DNA from: Capitella teleta
Lineage: Eukaryota; Annelida; Polychaeta; Capitellidae
Assembly (NCBI GenBank): GCA_000328365.1
Contig: KB309537.1
Span: 544,125 to 608,124, forward strand
DNA length: 64,000 bases
Reading direction: 5' to 3'
Positions 49,530 through 62,700 of this stretch are shown one piece after another (positions within the stretch are counted from its first letter, which is position 1; each line of letters opens with the position of its first letter). The notes beneath the pieces are model-generated. The model was not told the origin of the DNA. It ran no database searches and worked only from the letters and a program-made list of their open reading frames with translations. The translations under genes and the position numbers were made by a program.

Positions 49530-51600
49530 GGCTGCTCCTAATCCTGATATTTTTTCAACTGCGTATGGCGTGGTTTTATTTATTAAGGGGGCAGGATAAT
49601 GAATTACTCAACACAAATGGCTTCCCTTTTATTTTCTTCTAAATGTAATCAAATCTTTATACAGTTGACATCCAAACTTGGAATTTTTTTCATTCGACAT
49701 CCAAGTTAATTTTTTTTATACTGTTTTTGTCTTTTTGTCTTTTTTTTTTTTTTTCCACAAGCGTGCATGGTTGATTTGTTTTTTTAACCATTTTATGTGG
49801 TTTTTCGATTGATTGTGCCTTGTGTTGATTTTCATTGTTTTTCTTCGGTGACACTTGATGAATATTTTTTCTGAGTCATGATTTTTGTCGACATGTAGAG
49901 CTCACAGAATGGCTGTTTTCTTGTCACAAAAGTAAACTCTTTATTAGTTTTTCTTTAATTAAGTAAACGCAATAATTATTTCTAATTAAATACATTTGAA
50001 GAAGCCAATAATTATTTTTCTCTCTCTCTCTTCACAAAATTCTTTGCTTATTTAACGAAACAATATAAATCGTCCCGACTTTTTATTTATGAAGTCCGCG
50101 AATCAGCATTGCTTCCGTGTTCTAAGTGGGGTTTCTAATATGCTATATTGATGTAGATGTGTTTGTATATTGCCACAATCGTTGTCATTGTCTTTGTCAA
50201 GTAAATAAATAATTTATATTGTGTTACCGATAAAAGTCGAATCATCGCTAAATGTAAGACTGGGTTGTTCAATCGGAACGTTTATGTAACAATCAGGAGA
50301 CTACTTTTCGTCTATTGGAAAATTGGATGAGATCTTTTTTGATTTAATTCGCTCCAAATTTCAAAAAGGTGCTTGTTTGTTGTATTAAAGAATTATTCCA
50401 CAATTTTGTAACTTTTTTTTCTCTGCTAAGATTATATGCAAGTTTTTTGTGGATTTTCTTTTTGTAGAGCATGTCATGTTTATAAAAGTATGGTATACAT
50501 AAGATCATTTAGTGTGTTAATTAATTAATGAAATGAAAATCCAACCATTATGCTGTTAACTTTTGCATGAAATACAACACCTTTTTATGGAGATCTCAAC
50601 TGTGTGTTTTTTGGATTAAAAATAAATGTCTTTTTTTTTTCTTTGTGGTTTCGTTTTTTTTTCGCTCGGCTCAAATTTCATCTGTCGTATATCTTACAAG
50701 ACATACTCTCTAGTCGACAGGTAGATTTAAATGAAAAAAAACCAACAACCAGTGTTTGCTTATTTTTGTTTTATATTCTAACTCATCGATTTGTTTAAAT
50801 TTTTTTTGTCGCATCAATAAAACTCCTCTTTTTTTCTGATATTCCTCTTTAATTTATTTCTATGATTTTACTTCTTCTTTCTGCCTTTAATTGCCTGCTT
50901 TTAATTTGATTAACATATAGACACTAAAAGCTTCGCGACAACGCTATATAGTGCATTGGACTGCAGATTTATATAGTAATTACTTGCAAGAAATTCAGTT
51001 AACAATAGGCCTCTACGCTTTCATGTCTTCCCTGAGTAGTGTTAGTACCCTCGTATCAAATTACTTGAAATTAGTACGTACGTACCGGCACATACATACC
51101 AACTGCATGTATAGTGCTGGTGGCATCATCAGCTGCTTTCGTGAAATAATGAAAAACAATTTTATGCCATCATAGTTATACTAAAGACTAAAAAGTGCTA
51201 TAAACGACAGACCAAAGAATTTGAACGTGAAAAATTTTAATTTGCCTACAGTCTACTGAGATATCATAACGTCTTTTTTTGGGTGGATAATAAATTATTC
51301 CTTTTCATCATAACGCACTTCATTTGATAATATGATCATAACGCACGCTTATACATTAAATACATACTAGTACGATTTCACTTGAAAATTGAGTGCAAAT
51401 TTATATAATAATAAAATAAATTCAAGAAGTACATCTCTTGAGTGAAATATGCTTTACCCGCTATGTTTAAATACCGAACAGTCTCAAAGTTGTCTTATAA
51501 CCATCTTGACCGTATTCAGAATCGGGAAGCAATTTCGAGTTCGGTCGTCATAAATGCAGACGAAATGTTGGCAAGTGCGTCTTGACGCAAGAGTTCGCAG
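49530..51600. other. Reticulon 3' region and TMEM62 5' region
   Basis: T-rich sequence that probably includes the reticulon 3' UTR (AATAAAA at 50816 is one candidate signal). Nothing coding is recognised. Three TCATAACG motifs at 51264-51343 precede TMEM62. Confidence 0.45.
51264..51343. promoter_or_regulatory. Three ATCATAACG motifs upstream of TMEM62
   Basis: TCATAACG at 51264-51271, 51308-51315 and 51336-51343, each preceded by A, all in the same orientation, 260-340 bp before the TMEM62 start codon. Confidence 0.4.
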
Positions 51601-54600
51601 ATGAAAATCATTCTAAAATTCATCAAGATGGTCATCGAAACTGCCATTACATTCCGTCGCCTTTTTGCTGCGTTCTTGTGCCTCCTTTTAATTATGTCGG
51701 CTGTGGTGTACAATGTTTTTGACTTGGTGGACACAAGTAGCTACTATAGGAGACGGGACTCCCCCGTCCACTCAGTTGAGGCCGCTGATGACGTCACTGG
51801 GGGGCAGAGAGGGTCCTCTCCACCATACCCAGGAGACAAGGCCAATAATATCCACTGGTTCATTCAGGTATTCTTTTAGGTTTCTTTTCAATTTTTCTTT
51901 TCTTAATGGTGGATCCGTTGTTGGACAGCCACATGATTGATTTCATCTGATCACAATTCATGAATGATTATGATTAAATTGATTATCAATAGTTGACATA
52001 CTACAGCGAGACGCCATGAGCACGATGAAGTATACAGACTTCGCCTATTTTATCTGTTCTAATGGATCATGTGGATTTCCTTTGGACTGTATGAGTGAGA
52101 CAGTACGTGTCAAGACTGAGCTTCAGGACTAGTTCCTCAAGCAGCAGCCTAGTAAATGATAGTTTAAATACACTAGTGCATACAGAGTACAGACTACTAT
52201 GAGTGGAGTGTATATTTTGTTTCGCTACCTGTAGTGAGCTACATCTGGACTTGCTAGCAGGAGCTGGTAGTAATGACCTACTGCATCACTGATTGCCTGA
52301 TCAATCATTGAAGATAATACTTCATTTTATCCAGTATGCAACACTGGCAGAGTGGGTAGTTTGCTAACCAGAAAGGGGATTTATCAGTTCCACAATGAAA
52401 GTTGACATGAAACAATTGAAATGAATTGCATCAATGCAGTAGTCCATGTACTGGACTCATACCGGTCCAGTATTTAATTGGACCCCAAATTAGCTCAACA
52501 AGATTTGCTCATAATATAATTACTCAGTTAATTTATTGTGTTACAGACTTAGAGTATACTGGTAATGGTGTACATGTATTCCAATTTATTGCCTAATTCA
52601 GCAGTTCCCTGAAAAACTGCACTTCTGACGGCAAGGTGTCTCTTTAATGTTTAAAGGGAGGGAGAACTGATTAAAAATTGACTTTGAGTCGTTATTTGAT
52701 GCACCATAAATGATTCCTATGCCTGGCCCACACAAGGAATATCATCGCTAACGATTTCGCGGGCGATATATTGCTAACTAGGCGTGACGTCAGCAGCTGT
52801 GATGAAACACCGAGTTCCCCATCTGTTACAATGGGCCTCGTCATATCAGCGTGTCCTGCGACTAAACCCTTGGATATTTTTTATTTTCTTCTCGGAAATA
52901 GATAGAATAATCATTTTGCCACCAGTCAGGCGCAAAAAAAAATATTTTTCGCTATTTTTCTTATTTTAACAAGCGATTTTCTAGGACACCTACCATGGNN
53001 NNNNNNNNNNNNNNNNNNNNNNNNNNNNNNNNNNNNNNNNNNNNNNNNTTTATGTTAAATGTTAGGGAGAAGTGTGTCATGTATACTTCTTATGCAGCCC
53101 ATGGCATTGAGATTTGTTCATTGATAATGCATGTTGATGATCAGGCTTCTAATTCTTAACAATTCTGGTCCAATAATAACATTTATTCCTTCTGTTGTTT
53201 TACAGCTCTCTAACCATATTGAGTATTATTGACTTACTCAATGACTGGCTGTGGCTCTTAAAGTTCCTCCGTACATTTCGTCACATTGAATTTGTCATTT
53301 AGTTGTATTCATGAATAAAAGGTTCATTCTGATATTTATCATTCAACAGTTTCAAAATAATATATTAAGAAGAGGCATCATAATCCGATTTCCCTTACTC
53401 CATATGATGCACAGGGTCATGTGATTCATTCTCTAGTCCAACCTTTGCACCAGAATCAAAAAAAAAAAATTGTGTTGCTAAAAGTTGTATCTTGAAATAG
53501 TTTTATTTATAAATTGTGGACTTTGTAGTGTATTGAACTCATCTCTCAGTTCAATGTTTGCACTCAAATGACCTCAGCTGATGTGTGACTGATTTGTTTA
53601 TAGAATTGAAACATGTGACACTCACACATAAAATGTTATATAATTTGCATAATACCGGAGGAGCTGTTACACAGCAATTTCTAATTCATGCTTCCAGGCA
53701 CAAATACATGCAGTGCTCAACCAATGCACAGACTCACATAATAATTCTAGACCATGAAATATTGATGCCTGCTATGACGCAACATGAGCTCAGCCTGTTC
53801 TGGCCCAAGACACTGGTGTTCCTGGAATACTGATTGATAATATTGAATATTGATCTATAATCAATTTGGAATCTCTTATTTATATCATTCCAGATCTCGG
53901 ATATTCACATCAGTCGATTCCATTACAAAGATGTTGGTCCAGATCTGCAGAACTTCCTTGAAAGCAATGTTAAAATCATCAAACCTCCCATTATTATTGT
54001 TACTGGTTAGAATTTTGTTCTTCTTCAATTATAGTTGTTTTCTTGCATGCACTTTGGCTACTGTGGAAAACAAGAGATTCTTCTTGTGGATGGTTATAAT
54101 GTATGATGAGTATCAGCTGTTGCATGTATATATTTGTACAGATTCTTGTGGAATCATTGCTATGTATTGAGCTTTGCCTCAAAGATTCTCTTTTACAGGT
54201 GACCTCACAGATGCCAAAGGTATTGAGAAAGAGAGTTCAATGCAGTACAAGGATGAGTGGGACACCTACAGTAGGATTCTTAAGCAATCCAACATTCTTA
54301 ATCGAACGGTCTGGCTAGACACCAGAGGAAATCATGGTAAGGTTTTTTTGGTTGAGTTTTAACCCTGAGATGTTTATATATATATTTTTTTCTTCTGTAG
54401 ATGCATTTGATGTTCCTGCCATTACCAGCCAGAAGAATTACTTCAGGTTTGTACAAGTCTTTCCATTTTCCAGTGATTAGCGTAGTAAGCATTCTGCTGT
54501 ATAACAAGGCTGGATGCTATGTGTTACTCTCTATGGTTGTTGGACTACACAGTATATGAATTAGGGATTCATGGAACTTAGAATTTGCCGGGTGTTTGAT

Positions 54601-57600
54601 CCGGATGGAACGAGACCGCAATTCGGAACGAGAGTCCCATTTGAAAAAAAAAACAATAAAAAAATATAAAAAATCAAATTAATAATAGGAAGAAGCATAA
54701 CAGTCATTTATAGTACTTTGGCCCTGAACGCCTGTCATCAAATTCGAATGCATGGTGTCATTGGTGGTCTCATAATTTAATTGGATTGAGCGGCAACAAG
54801 GAGTAACATGGATATTTTTCACTGATGCATCTTGCATTAATCGCGATCACTCAATCACTGATACTGATTATAATAAACTGAAGACTTTTGTGCAAATTAA
54901 GGGTTGTTCGTGAATGGGCGATGATATTTGGCTATTCACGATTGTTAACCAGATGAGATGAATGATGTAAACTGCAATTGGATTTCATTTTGAATTATTG
55001 ATGCAATCAAACTATGCACACTAAACAAGCACTGGCAAGCAATGCATGCATGCTGAAAAGAGTTAATGTTACATTAACAAGGCTCCTACGTAGGAGGATA
55101 GAGGCACCGTAGCCACGCTACCCTCAGGCAGTGTTTATTCAAGGTAGCCGACTCCTCTTGTGTGTTGTAAGTCATTAAACAACTGCTGAACCCATTCACA
55201 CTTAAGCGCCTCTTTAAAAAGCCATGAATGCTGTGATAACCAGCCAATTATAGGAGATCAAAAGGATTACGCAATCAATTGAAGGAACAAAGCTCGAAAT
55301 TTCTGAGTCGGCGCCAGTCGCTTTAACTTTAACCGTCCTAATTAGTTTGTTTCCTTATGACTCGCCTGCGCCGCATCAGGTGTTACGAAATGTCTTGCTC
55401 TAACACAGAATTGATGATACAATTTTTCTTTCTTGTGAGCACAGAATCCAACGGTGAGTTCCGGGACCATGGACAATTTTTGCCAGAACCGGAACCCCGG
55501 GAAATAACCCGGATTCCGAGCAGCCGGAGTCGGAACACGGAACTCTGTGCATCCCTAATATGAATATATACCTGAGCTTTTGATTACAGGTATTTGAGTC
55601 GAATAAATTACACTTGGGTCTCTTGGCCGGAGAAAAACCTCCACGGATCTCATTATCATAGTTTTAATTCACTATGCATAGCTTTTCATATTGGTTTTAT
55701 ATTTACAGAGTCCATTCAGTCCAAGGAGCCGGTTCTTATCGCTATGAATACTTATCTCCCGAAGGAAACAAATACTCCTTCATTGCGGTTGACGCCTGTC
55801 CTGATCCAGGGCCAAGGCGTCCGTTCAATTTCTTTGGCCTGGTTGGCGAGGTATTGCTTCCTGGTTGAGGTACATGTTTACGCAATGCGCATTTTTTGCT
55901 ATTTTCACAGGAAAGTATGCGTCATTTACAAGAGTACAGAGATGCCAGTAGAGGTAGTAACATGACGATATGGTTTGGTCATTACCCAACTTCAACCATA
56001 GCCAGTCCACAGCCGCAATTAAGAAACCTCTTAGGGTATGGGAACTCATTCTTATACCAAGTTTAATGCTGGAATTTTAATTATTTATACAGCTCTGGTG
56101 CAGTGTATATGTGTGGCCATCTTCATACTCTGGCTGGACTGGCTCCTCACATGCATTCACCACAGCAGTCAGGTTATCTAGAACTTGAACTCGGTGATTG
56201 GAAAGATAACAGATAGTGGGTGTTTAGCGATGGATGATCCAATCATTGCTTCTGTTTTATCGTTACAGCTACAGAATCTTTGCTATTGATCACGATATGT
56301 TCTCCTTCACTGATGAGGTATACGGCAGAGAGAACTGGCCGGTGGTGCTCATTACAAATCCAAAAGACGCCAAATTTATGATCCCGAAACACGATCAGTT
56401 AGATCGTATGGGCAAATCCTCCCATATAAGGTATATTACATTCCTCTAAATGTATGTAATCTTACCATCTTGTCAAATGGTTCAGGATCTTGGCTTGGAG
56501 CAGAGGAATTATTGAACACGTCAGAGTTAGTATTGACGGCATACTCATTGGCGAAGCGTCGCATGTTGACGGCCCTCTGTATGTTGTGCCGTGGAGAACG
56601 AGAGAGTACTCGGAAGGATTGCACGCTTTGCATGTGGAAGTTCAGGTCTGCCGAGCCACGGATTTGGATGTTCCCGATAATTCAAGTCTGATTTTTAGGA
56701 TTCCCTCGGAAATAACAGAAAAATTAATCAGAAATTCTCTCTGGACGGATCGTCGGTTTCTATTGATATCTTCCGAAGATTCGTGCTTATGGTCAACGCT
56801 GCTAATGTGGTGAGCTACTCGTGCGTTCACGCAATAAGATTTGCTTGATAAAAAAGCGATTTTCATTTTATTTCCCATTTCTTTTATTCTGCAGTTGAAA
56901 TTAGCCTTCGTAGGCGCTTTCATAGCCGCCCTCGTTCCTCTACTGACTGTGAAAATATTCATAATAAAAGTTCAAAGTAAGTCCATCTACAATCAATACA
57001 TAAGAGTCCTTTCACTAATCTCTCCACAGTGGTTGTTCACAGTCCATGGACGGGCTGTCTTGTGAGACTTCTTCAGACTTGGATTCGACGCTACTACCTC
57101 ATCGCTGCCTCTCCTCGAGTCTTCTATCCACTCCTCTTATCTATAGCTTATGTAATCATAGGTATGATCGACATTAAACGCATGTATTTTAATATATTTC
57201 AACACTTTTTTGACAGGTCCGCTGCTAATAGCTCCAATCTTAGAAGATCACATTGGCTTCATCTTTATTTATGGCATTTACGTGAAGAATTCATTCCTTC
57301 CTGGCACTCTCACCTACCTCTATGTATTCTTTCACGTAAGTTCAGCAACCGATACTCGCAATTAACTGCGATACCTTTCTCCACAGCTCGTCACATTCAG
57401 CATTCCATTAACAATGACCGTCGGGCGTTGCTTAGATCTGGTCATCAGTGACCGGTACAAACCGCGACCTTCCCCCTGCGGCTCCCCTGCTCTGCGTTGG
57501 CTGGCTGACCACTCAGTCTTCATCTTACTCATTGTGTACATGCTGTATCTTGCCTTTTGCGGGTTCAATGTTTCCTACGGTGGTGCTTACCATATGGCGC

Positions 57601-57719
57601 TGGTGCTATGCCCTTTGCGCACTTGGTCGGCTATCTTGGCTGTATACCTCTGTTGGATGGTAAACATCCATAGTCCTCGGCAATACAAGCAAGGAGAACA
57701 TAGAAATCAACCTTTATGA
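51601..57719 (+). CDS. TMEM62: TMEM62, membrane-anchored metallophosphoesterase-like protein
   Basis: Fourteen exons: 51601-51867, 53894-54005, 54199-54336, 54401-54446, 55709-55850, 55911-56035, 56093-56215, 56269-56430, 56486-56645, 56699-56809, 56895-56976, 57030-57161, 57217-57335 and 57387-57719. They give 683 aa with consistent phases (human TMEM62 is similar in length). An N-terminal membrane anchor (FAAFLCLLLIMSAVVYNVF) precedes a calcineurin-like phosphoesterase domain. Its metal-binding motifs are all present: SDIHIS, TGDLTDAK, DTRGNHD, WFGHYP and CGHLHT. Family-specific stretches follow (DWKDNRYYRIFAIDHDMFSF, PVVLITNPK), then a beta-rich domain. Several C-terminal membrane segments come last, for example FVGAFIAALVPLLTV and FILLIVYMLYLAFCGFN. 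Its substrate is unknown in any animal. Intron 1 holds a dispersed repeat and a gap, and intron 4 a hAT element. It converges with GLRX5. Confidence 0.96.
52650..52998. repeat. Dispersed repeat, copy 2, truncated by an assembly gap
   Basis: Same element as 35637-35862, also starting TTTAAAGGGAGGGAG; about 130 bp more of the interior is present before it runs into 50 Ns. It lies in TMEM62 intron 1. Confidence 0.85.
52999..53048. other. Assembly gap (50 N)
   Basis: Fifty Ns within TMEM62 intron 1, directly after the dispersed repeat. Confidence 0.99.
54554..55565. mobile_element. Non-autonomous hAT-type DNA transposon with 8-bp target duplication
   Basis: The element spans 54562-55557 (996 bp) and is flanked by perfect 8-bp duplications ATATGAAT (54554-54561 and 55558-55565). 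The ends are inverted: TAGGGATTCATGGAAC on the left and TAGGGATGCACAGAGTTCC read inwards from the right. An 8-bp duplication and such termini are typical of the hAT superfamily. No transposase frame is present. It lies in TMEM62 intron 4 and accounts for most of that intron; an apparent ORF just after its right end is intronic. Confidence 0.85.
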
Positions 57720-58601
57720 TGTGTTTATTTTAATCTGTTCAAATAATGTATACCCTAGTCAATTATCCCTAATATTTATATTATTGTATTATACGTACAA
57801 ATTCCAGTCTTGATAAGCTTTTCAACGCACATATATTGATACATCTATGTTGTTGTTATATGCATTACTACTTGTCTTTTCATCTTTGATCTTCCTGTGC
57901 TGAACTTCTCTTGATATTCTTCAATATTTTTTGATAGATTTGTTCTTTGCTCATTCACAAGATTTGTTTTTTTTGTATGTATTAATCATGACTTATTCCA
58001 CGTTCATTACTAACAGCATTCGTGAATAATTTATCCCGCTTTGCGTCTCATTCCTGCTGATATGAATGAAGAGGCGCTTTTGGTAAATTACTACAAAACC
58101 AGGGAGGTATTTCTAGAAACAAATATACCACATTCAATCTTCGGCTGCATTCCGAGATTGTAACTTAATATACACTCTAGTCCCGAGGGTCATAACTTAA
58201 AAAAAGAAAAAAAGTAAAAAGTCCTAAAAATTATGCAGATAATGGAAGGAGAAAATACCTGGTATAAAATACAATTTATGGCTTCTGTTTTCACTGAATT
58301 GTATGTGTATTATGGTCCATGAATAAACCCTATTATTTCGCACATATCTGCATTTATTTGTTTATTTTTACTTTTTAGGTCATCCGTCCGTTTATCCTTT
58401 GAGATATCAGAGAAAGACAACAGACATAGACATAATTTTTGGCTTTTGAAAATTCATGTAATTAAGAACAAATTTTAGTTACAAGAATGTTCCAAAAAAT
58501 AAACGCAGTGGCCATTCAATATGAGCAAAACTCAAAAAGAATAAATTAACATATGCATTGTCATTAAACTGAGACACATATAAAAAGCATAACAAAGTTA
58601 T
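57720..58601. other. Shared 3' region of convergent TMEM62 and GLRX5
   Basis: About 880 bp of AT-rich sequence between the two stop codons, expected to hold both 3' UTRs. No other feature seen. Confidence 0.5.
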
Positions 58602-59222
58602 TTATTTTTCTTCAGGAATATCTAAGAGTGCTGATCGAATTCCTGCTTTCTTCAATTCTTCTATCAGTTCTCCATTTTTATGCATTTCAATCATAATATC
58701 ACAGCCCCCCAGGAACTCTCCTTGCATGTATACTTGGGGGATGGTAGGCCAATTTGAGTAATCTTTGACACCTGCAATGAGAAAAAAACAGCATTCACGT
58801 CAGGTAAACTTCACCAAGTTCAGAAGCTTGCCTTGGAAGGGCAAACGTGATGGAATAAACCGTTATGAATATGAACGTTATGATTTATATGAATAAATTG
58901 TTATGCAACTCTTACATTACATAGTAGGTGATAACTAAGATGATTTACACGTTGAAATTTAGGAACTACCTTGTCGGAGGTCTTCATCTTCAAGAACATT
59001 ATGTGCGTCGAACTTTTCTACTCCGTGCATGTTGAGAATTTGCACAACAGCGTTACTGAAACCGCATCTCGGAGCATCGGGTGTTCCCTTCATGAAAACA
59101 ACAAGATTTTTTTCCTTGACAAGGCCATCGATGTGTTCTTTTGATCCTGTAGAGTACCTGGCACAAATCAGAGTGGTCGCCCTCCGTTTCACGGGAGAAA
59201 AACGCTGTAAAATTCGAAACAT
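58602..59222 (-). CDS. GLRX5: Glutaredoxin-5, mitochondrial monothiol glutaredoxin
   Basis: Two exons, 59222-58970 and 58771-58602, giving 140 aa. The ATG at 59222 is chosen because it opens an Arg-rich presequence without acidic residues ([17 protein letters not shown]), as expected for mitochondrial import. The domain shows [20 protein letters not shown] with the monothiol CGFS active site, then [20 protein letters not shown], the TIP and GG-CD glutathione-binding motifs, and ends [28 protein letters not shown]5 carries [2Fe-2S] clusters from the ISC scaffold to acceptors. It is close in length to other animal GLRX5 proteins. The 198-bp intron contains two CGTTATGA motifs (58861, 58876). 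It is head-to-head with the ankyrin-GH20 gene. Confidence 0.96.
58861..58883. promoter_or_regulatory. Two CGTTATGA motifs in GLRX5 intron 1
   Basis: CGTTATGA at 58861-58868 and 58876-58883, 15 bp apart, in the same orientation, inside the only intron of GLRX5. Confidence 0.35.
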
Positions 59223-59569
59223 TCTGCTGATCACTTTATGTCCTTCAGGCGCACAACACCAATATTACGCGCGGAGACTTATCCGGGAAAAAAAAGGACA
59301 CAAAATAGATCTTTATTTTTACCTGGTGAATTTTCTAAAAAATTAATATTTTAAGGTATATTTTGTTTTGAGAAGACTAGTAGATTTTGTGTTATCAACT
59401 TTGAAGGGTGTGATTGAGTTTTTGTGAAGAATTTATATCAAGCGTCGAAATCCCCAAAATATAGATCCTGTTCCGGTTTTGATTTCCACGTCGTCTGCCA
59501 AATTTTCGCCTGTCAAAAGTTTATTATTCTAATTAATTCTTCTGTTCTTTGTGATTTGCTGCAATACCC
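59223..59569. promoter_or_regulatory. Putative bidirectional promoter, GLRX5 / ankyrin-GH20
   Basis: Only 347 bp separate the two divergent start codons. No TATA box stands out on either side, so a shared promoter is likely by position alone. Confidence 0.5.
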
Positions 59570-59700
59570 ATGAACGAGGCAGCGGAAAATTTGAGTGCCG
59601 CAATTGACTGTGGACGAACTGACATTGTTCGAGCTGTTGTCAGCGCGTTGGAGAAGGGTAATTCACGCTTCAATGACTATTATTTACTAATTCTAAGGCT

Positions 59701-59773
<73 letters not shown>

Positions 59774-62700
59774 TTATCAGATTATACAAATAAATGGTGT
59801 TGTTAATAAATTTACTATTATTTAAATGAAGCCAGATGATAAATACACAAATATGTGCACACTACTCTATTAATTATAAATATGCAGATCTTCAGGCTTG
59901 TATTATTATTATTAGGTTTTAGCAATGAATATTCTATCCCCTGACACTAACCCATAAAGTACCTTAACAACCTTAACCTTAATCCTAATCCTAACCCTAT
60001 AACCTAACAGGACTTAATGTACATCACACATTATATATATTTTATATATACTCAGTAAGCAGTGTCTTTATAAATGTAAAGCATATATAGGCTTACAAAA
60101 ATGTTATCATTTATTGATGATATGATTAGAAGAACATGCTTCTTTTTGAATATAACTGCATGCATATTTTACACTATTAGCAATATAACAATTCCAACCA
60201 AAGTTACCAAATACATTATATTTATAATTAATGTATTAAATGAACGGCAACTGGGATGAGACTTCTCTGTGTTTAACATTTGTAGGGTTTAATACTTTAA
60301 TTGGATACACAGCTCTGTACGGCTTGTCACACCCTAACTGTGTGACCCCTCGCACCGAAACTCGCACTAAGTCGCATATTGACACATTTTTTAAGGTTTT
60401 AATGCTTTGATCCTAATAGCTGATACAAATACATTCAGTTTGATGCAAGAATTATCTAAATTGGAGCAGTAGCTTAATATACGTAATCAAAGATTTGAAA
60501 TGCGCTTTAAAATGTTGGCAAAGATTCAAAATGAATTAAATTAACTGCCAATACAATGGGCTTAATGATACACAAAATATAAGAACGTATTGGCCACAGA
60601 CTGACATAATTTTTGTATGTGAGGAAAGAGGAGATATTTTTGTTTATTTCTGGCATTATGCAATGTTGCTATATAATATAAATTATTCATTTTGTATAGT
60701 GTAATATCCACCGAAGTGCTCAAAGTCGCAACCCATAAATCAGGAATATGTATTTCTTTGGTTATAAGGTCCCCATTTTAAGTCTCGACCTAAGAGACTG
60801 TACATTGATAAATTGTCACCCTGGGGAATCGAACCCCTTACACTTGGATTGAAAGTCCAACGCTCTTCCACTGAGCCAAACAGGTATAACTATGTAGAGG
60901 GAACATTCAGGTAAATATTGCTTCAGCAAGAGGAGTTTTAGAACATGAACTTGGAAGCACCAGCGACAATGCATAACATAGTGTATTGCCATTGCATACA
61001 AAACTGTGGATCATGCATCATGAAGTACTATTTGTGATGTACTTTGGTTACTTAAATAGCATGAAGTATACCAAGCTTTTCTATACTACATATGGTATGT
61101 CACCCAGTACTAAGATCCAATATCAGATAATAGTAATAATACTATATAATTATGAACTTTCATTGGGCAGCTGTTGCCTGATAGCTGCATGTTTATCTAT
61201 CCAAGTTATGATTTATAATTCAATGATTTGAATTGATATTGATTATCTGTCTCTGATTTCGTAGGGGAGGTTCGGGACTTGAATAATTCCCTTCTGAAAT
61301 TGGAGCATGTTCTCAATAACACTTCTCTGACCTCTGTTGGATCCATTCTTCATTATGCTGCTCAGGTCAGTGCATGTCCATTATACACGGATTCATGATG
61401 ATAAACTTATTCTTTAATAGGCTGGTCAAGCTGACATTGTAAGAGCTCTTCTCGCCTCGGGAGCAGATCCAGGGGTTCACAACGCTGAAGGAAAAACGCC
61501 GTTGGATATTACGACTATTGAACGGGTGCGGAACGTTTTCAACGAGGAGCTTCTCCAGTGTGTTGCTCATTCAAAGTGAGGAATAATTAATGCTAAGTAG
61601 ATAATATTACAATTAATTTTCATAGCATTGGCAGAGCCTGTCAGTTGCTGGCGGCCGGTGTGAGCGTGAATTTCCAGGACAGCCCAACTTCTCTCAATAC
61701 CCCACTGCACTGGGCGGCCAGTTTTGGAAATAAGGACTCTGTACAGTGTCTCTGCAAGAGGGGTGCTCATGTCAACCTGCAGAATATTCACGGAGCCACA
61801 GCTTTACATGATGCAGTGAACCGTGGAGATCCTAGTGTTGTTAGTGAGTTGATCAGCCACGGAGCCGCCGTGGATATATTAGCTGAAACCGGATCATTTG
61901 CCAACAAGACACCTCTGGATCTGGCCAAAAATAAAAGTTCTTTGTTGCAAGTGTTTGATGACAATCTTATTTCCAACAAACGGACCATGGACAAAGATAT
62001 TGCAAACCCTAACGGTACATAAGCAATTAATTGCTCTTGGAAATTTTTAATATCGTTACTTTATCTACAGTGAGCCCTGTGACAACCCGCTCCTTCGAGC
62101 CTTTGAAACTGACCAACGTGGCTTCGCCTACGAATGGGGCTGCCCCATCGGAGGTACTGCAGGTTTTGTTTATCCTCGATCACATTTGATAAACTATTGA
62201 AACACAGGTTAGCATGGAGTCAGCTACCAACAGCACCCCCATCACAGTCAATGGTACATCCATTCCTGTTCCTCCACGCCCTCTACTAAGCGGACCAAAT
62301 GATTCACGACTGCAGAAATTGTGGCCACAGCCGCTAAAAGTCATTCCGAGACAAGGAGGCCGTTTCCAGCCTCTTGGTGTCCTTAAGGTCTATACCAGTT
62401 GCAATGGTGAGTATGGTATGGATGTGTGATATCAGCTGAAAGTTTCATTCTTTCAGGTGAGAGACTTGGAGTTATTCGAAGAACATGGCAGATTCAGAAA
62501 CCATCCTTACAACAGATTGGTTTTGATCTCCAAATCGAAACGCTTGCTGCCGGATTAGACCTTGATGTGCCATGCATTGTTTGCGAACTGAATCCCAAAC
62601 TAATGCCTGATCCTGAATCATACAAGCTCTCAGTCACACAGAAAATTGCAAGTTGATTAAATATCCTGCAGTAATTTGATTTTTAGTTCTGCTCTCTTCT

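Noticed and set aside
55589-55674. Frame after ACAG encoding LSRINYTWVSWPEKN, a possible extra TMEM62 exon
   Set aside because: Joining 54446 directly to 55709 gives the expected family sequence in phase. The frame lies just beyond the hAT element and has no good donor.
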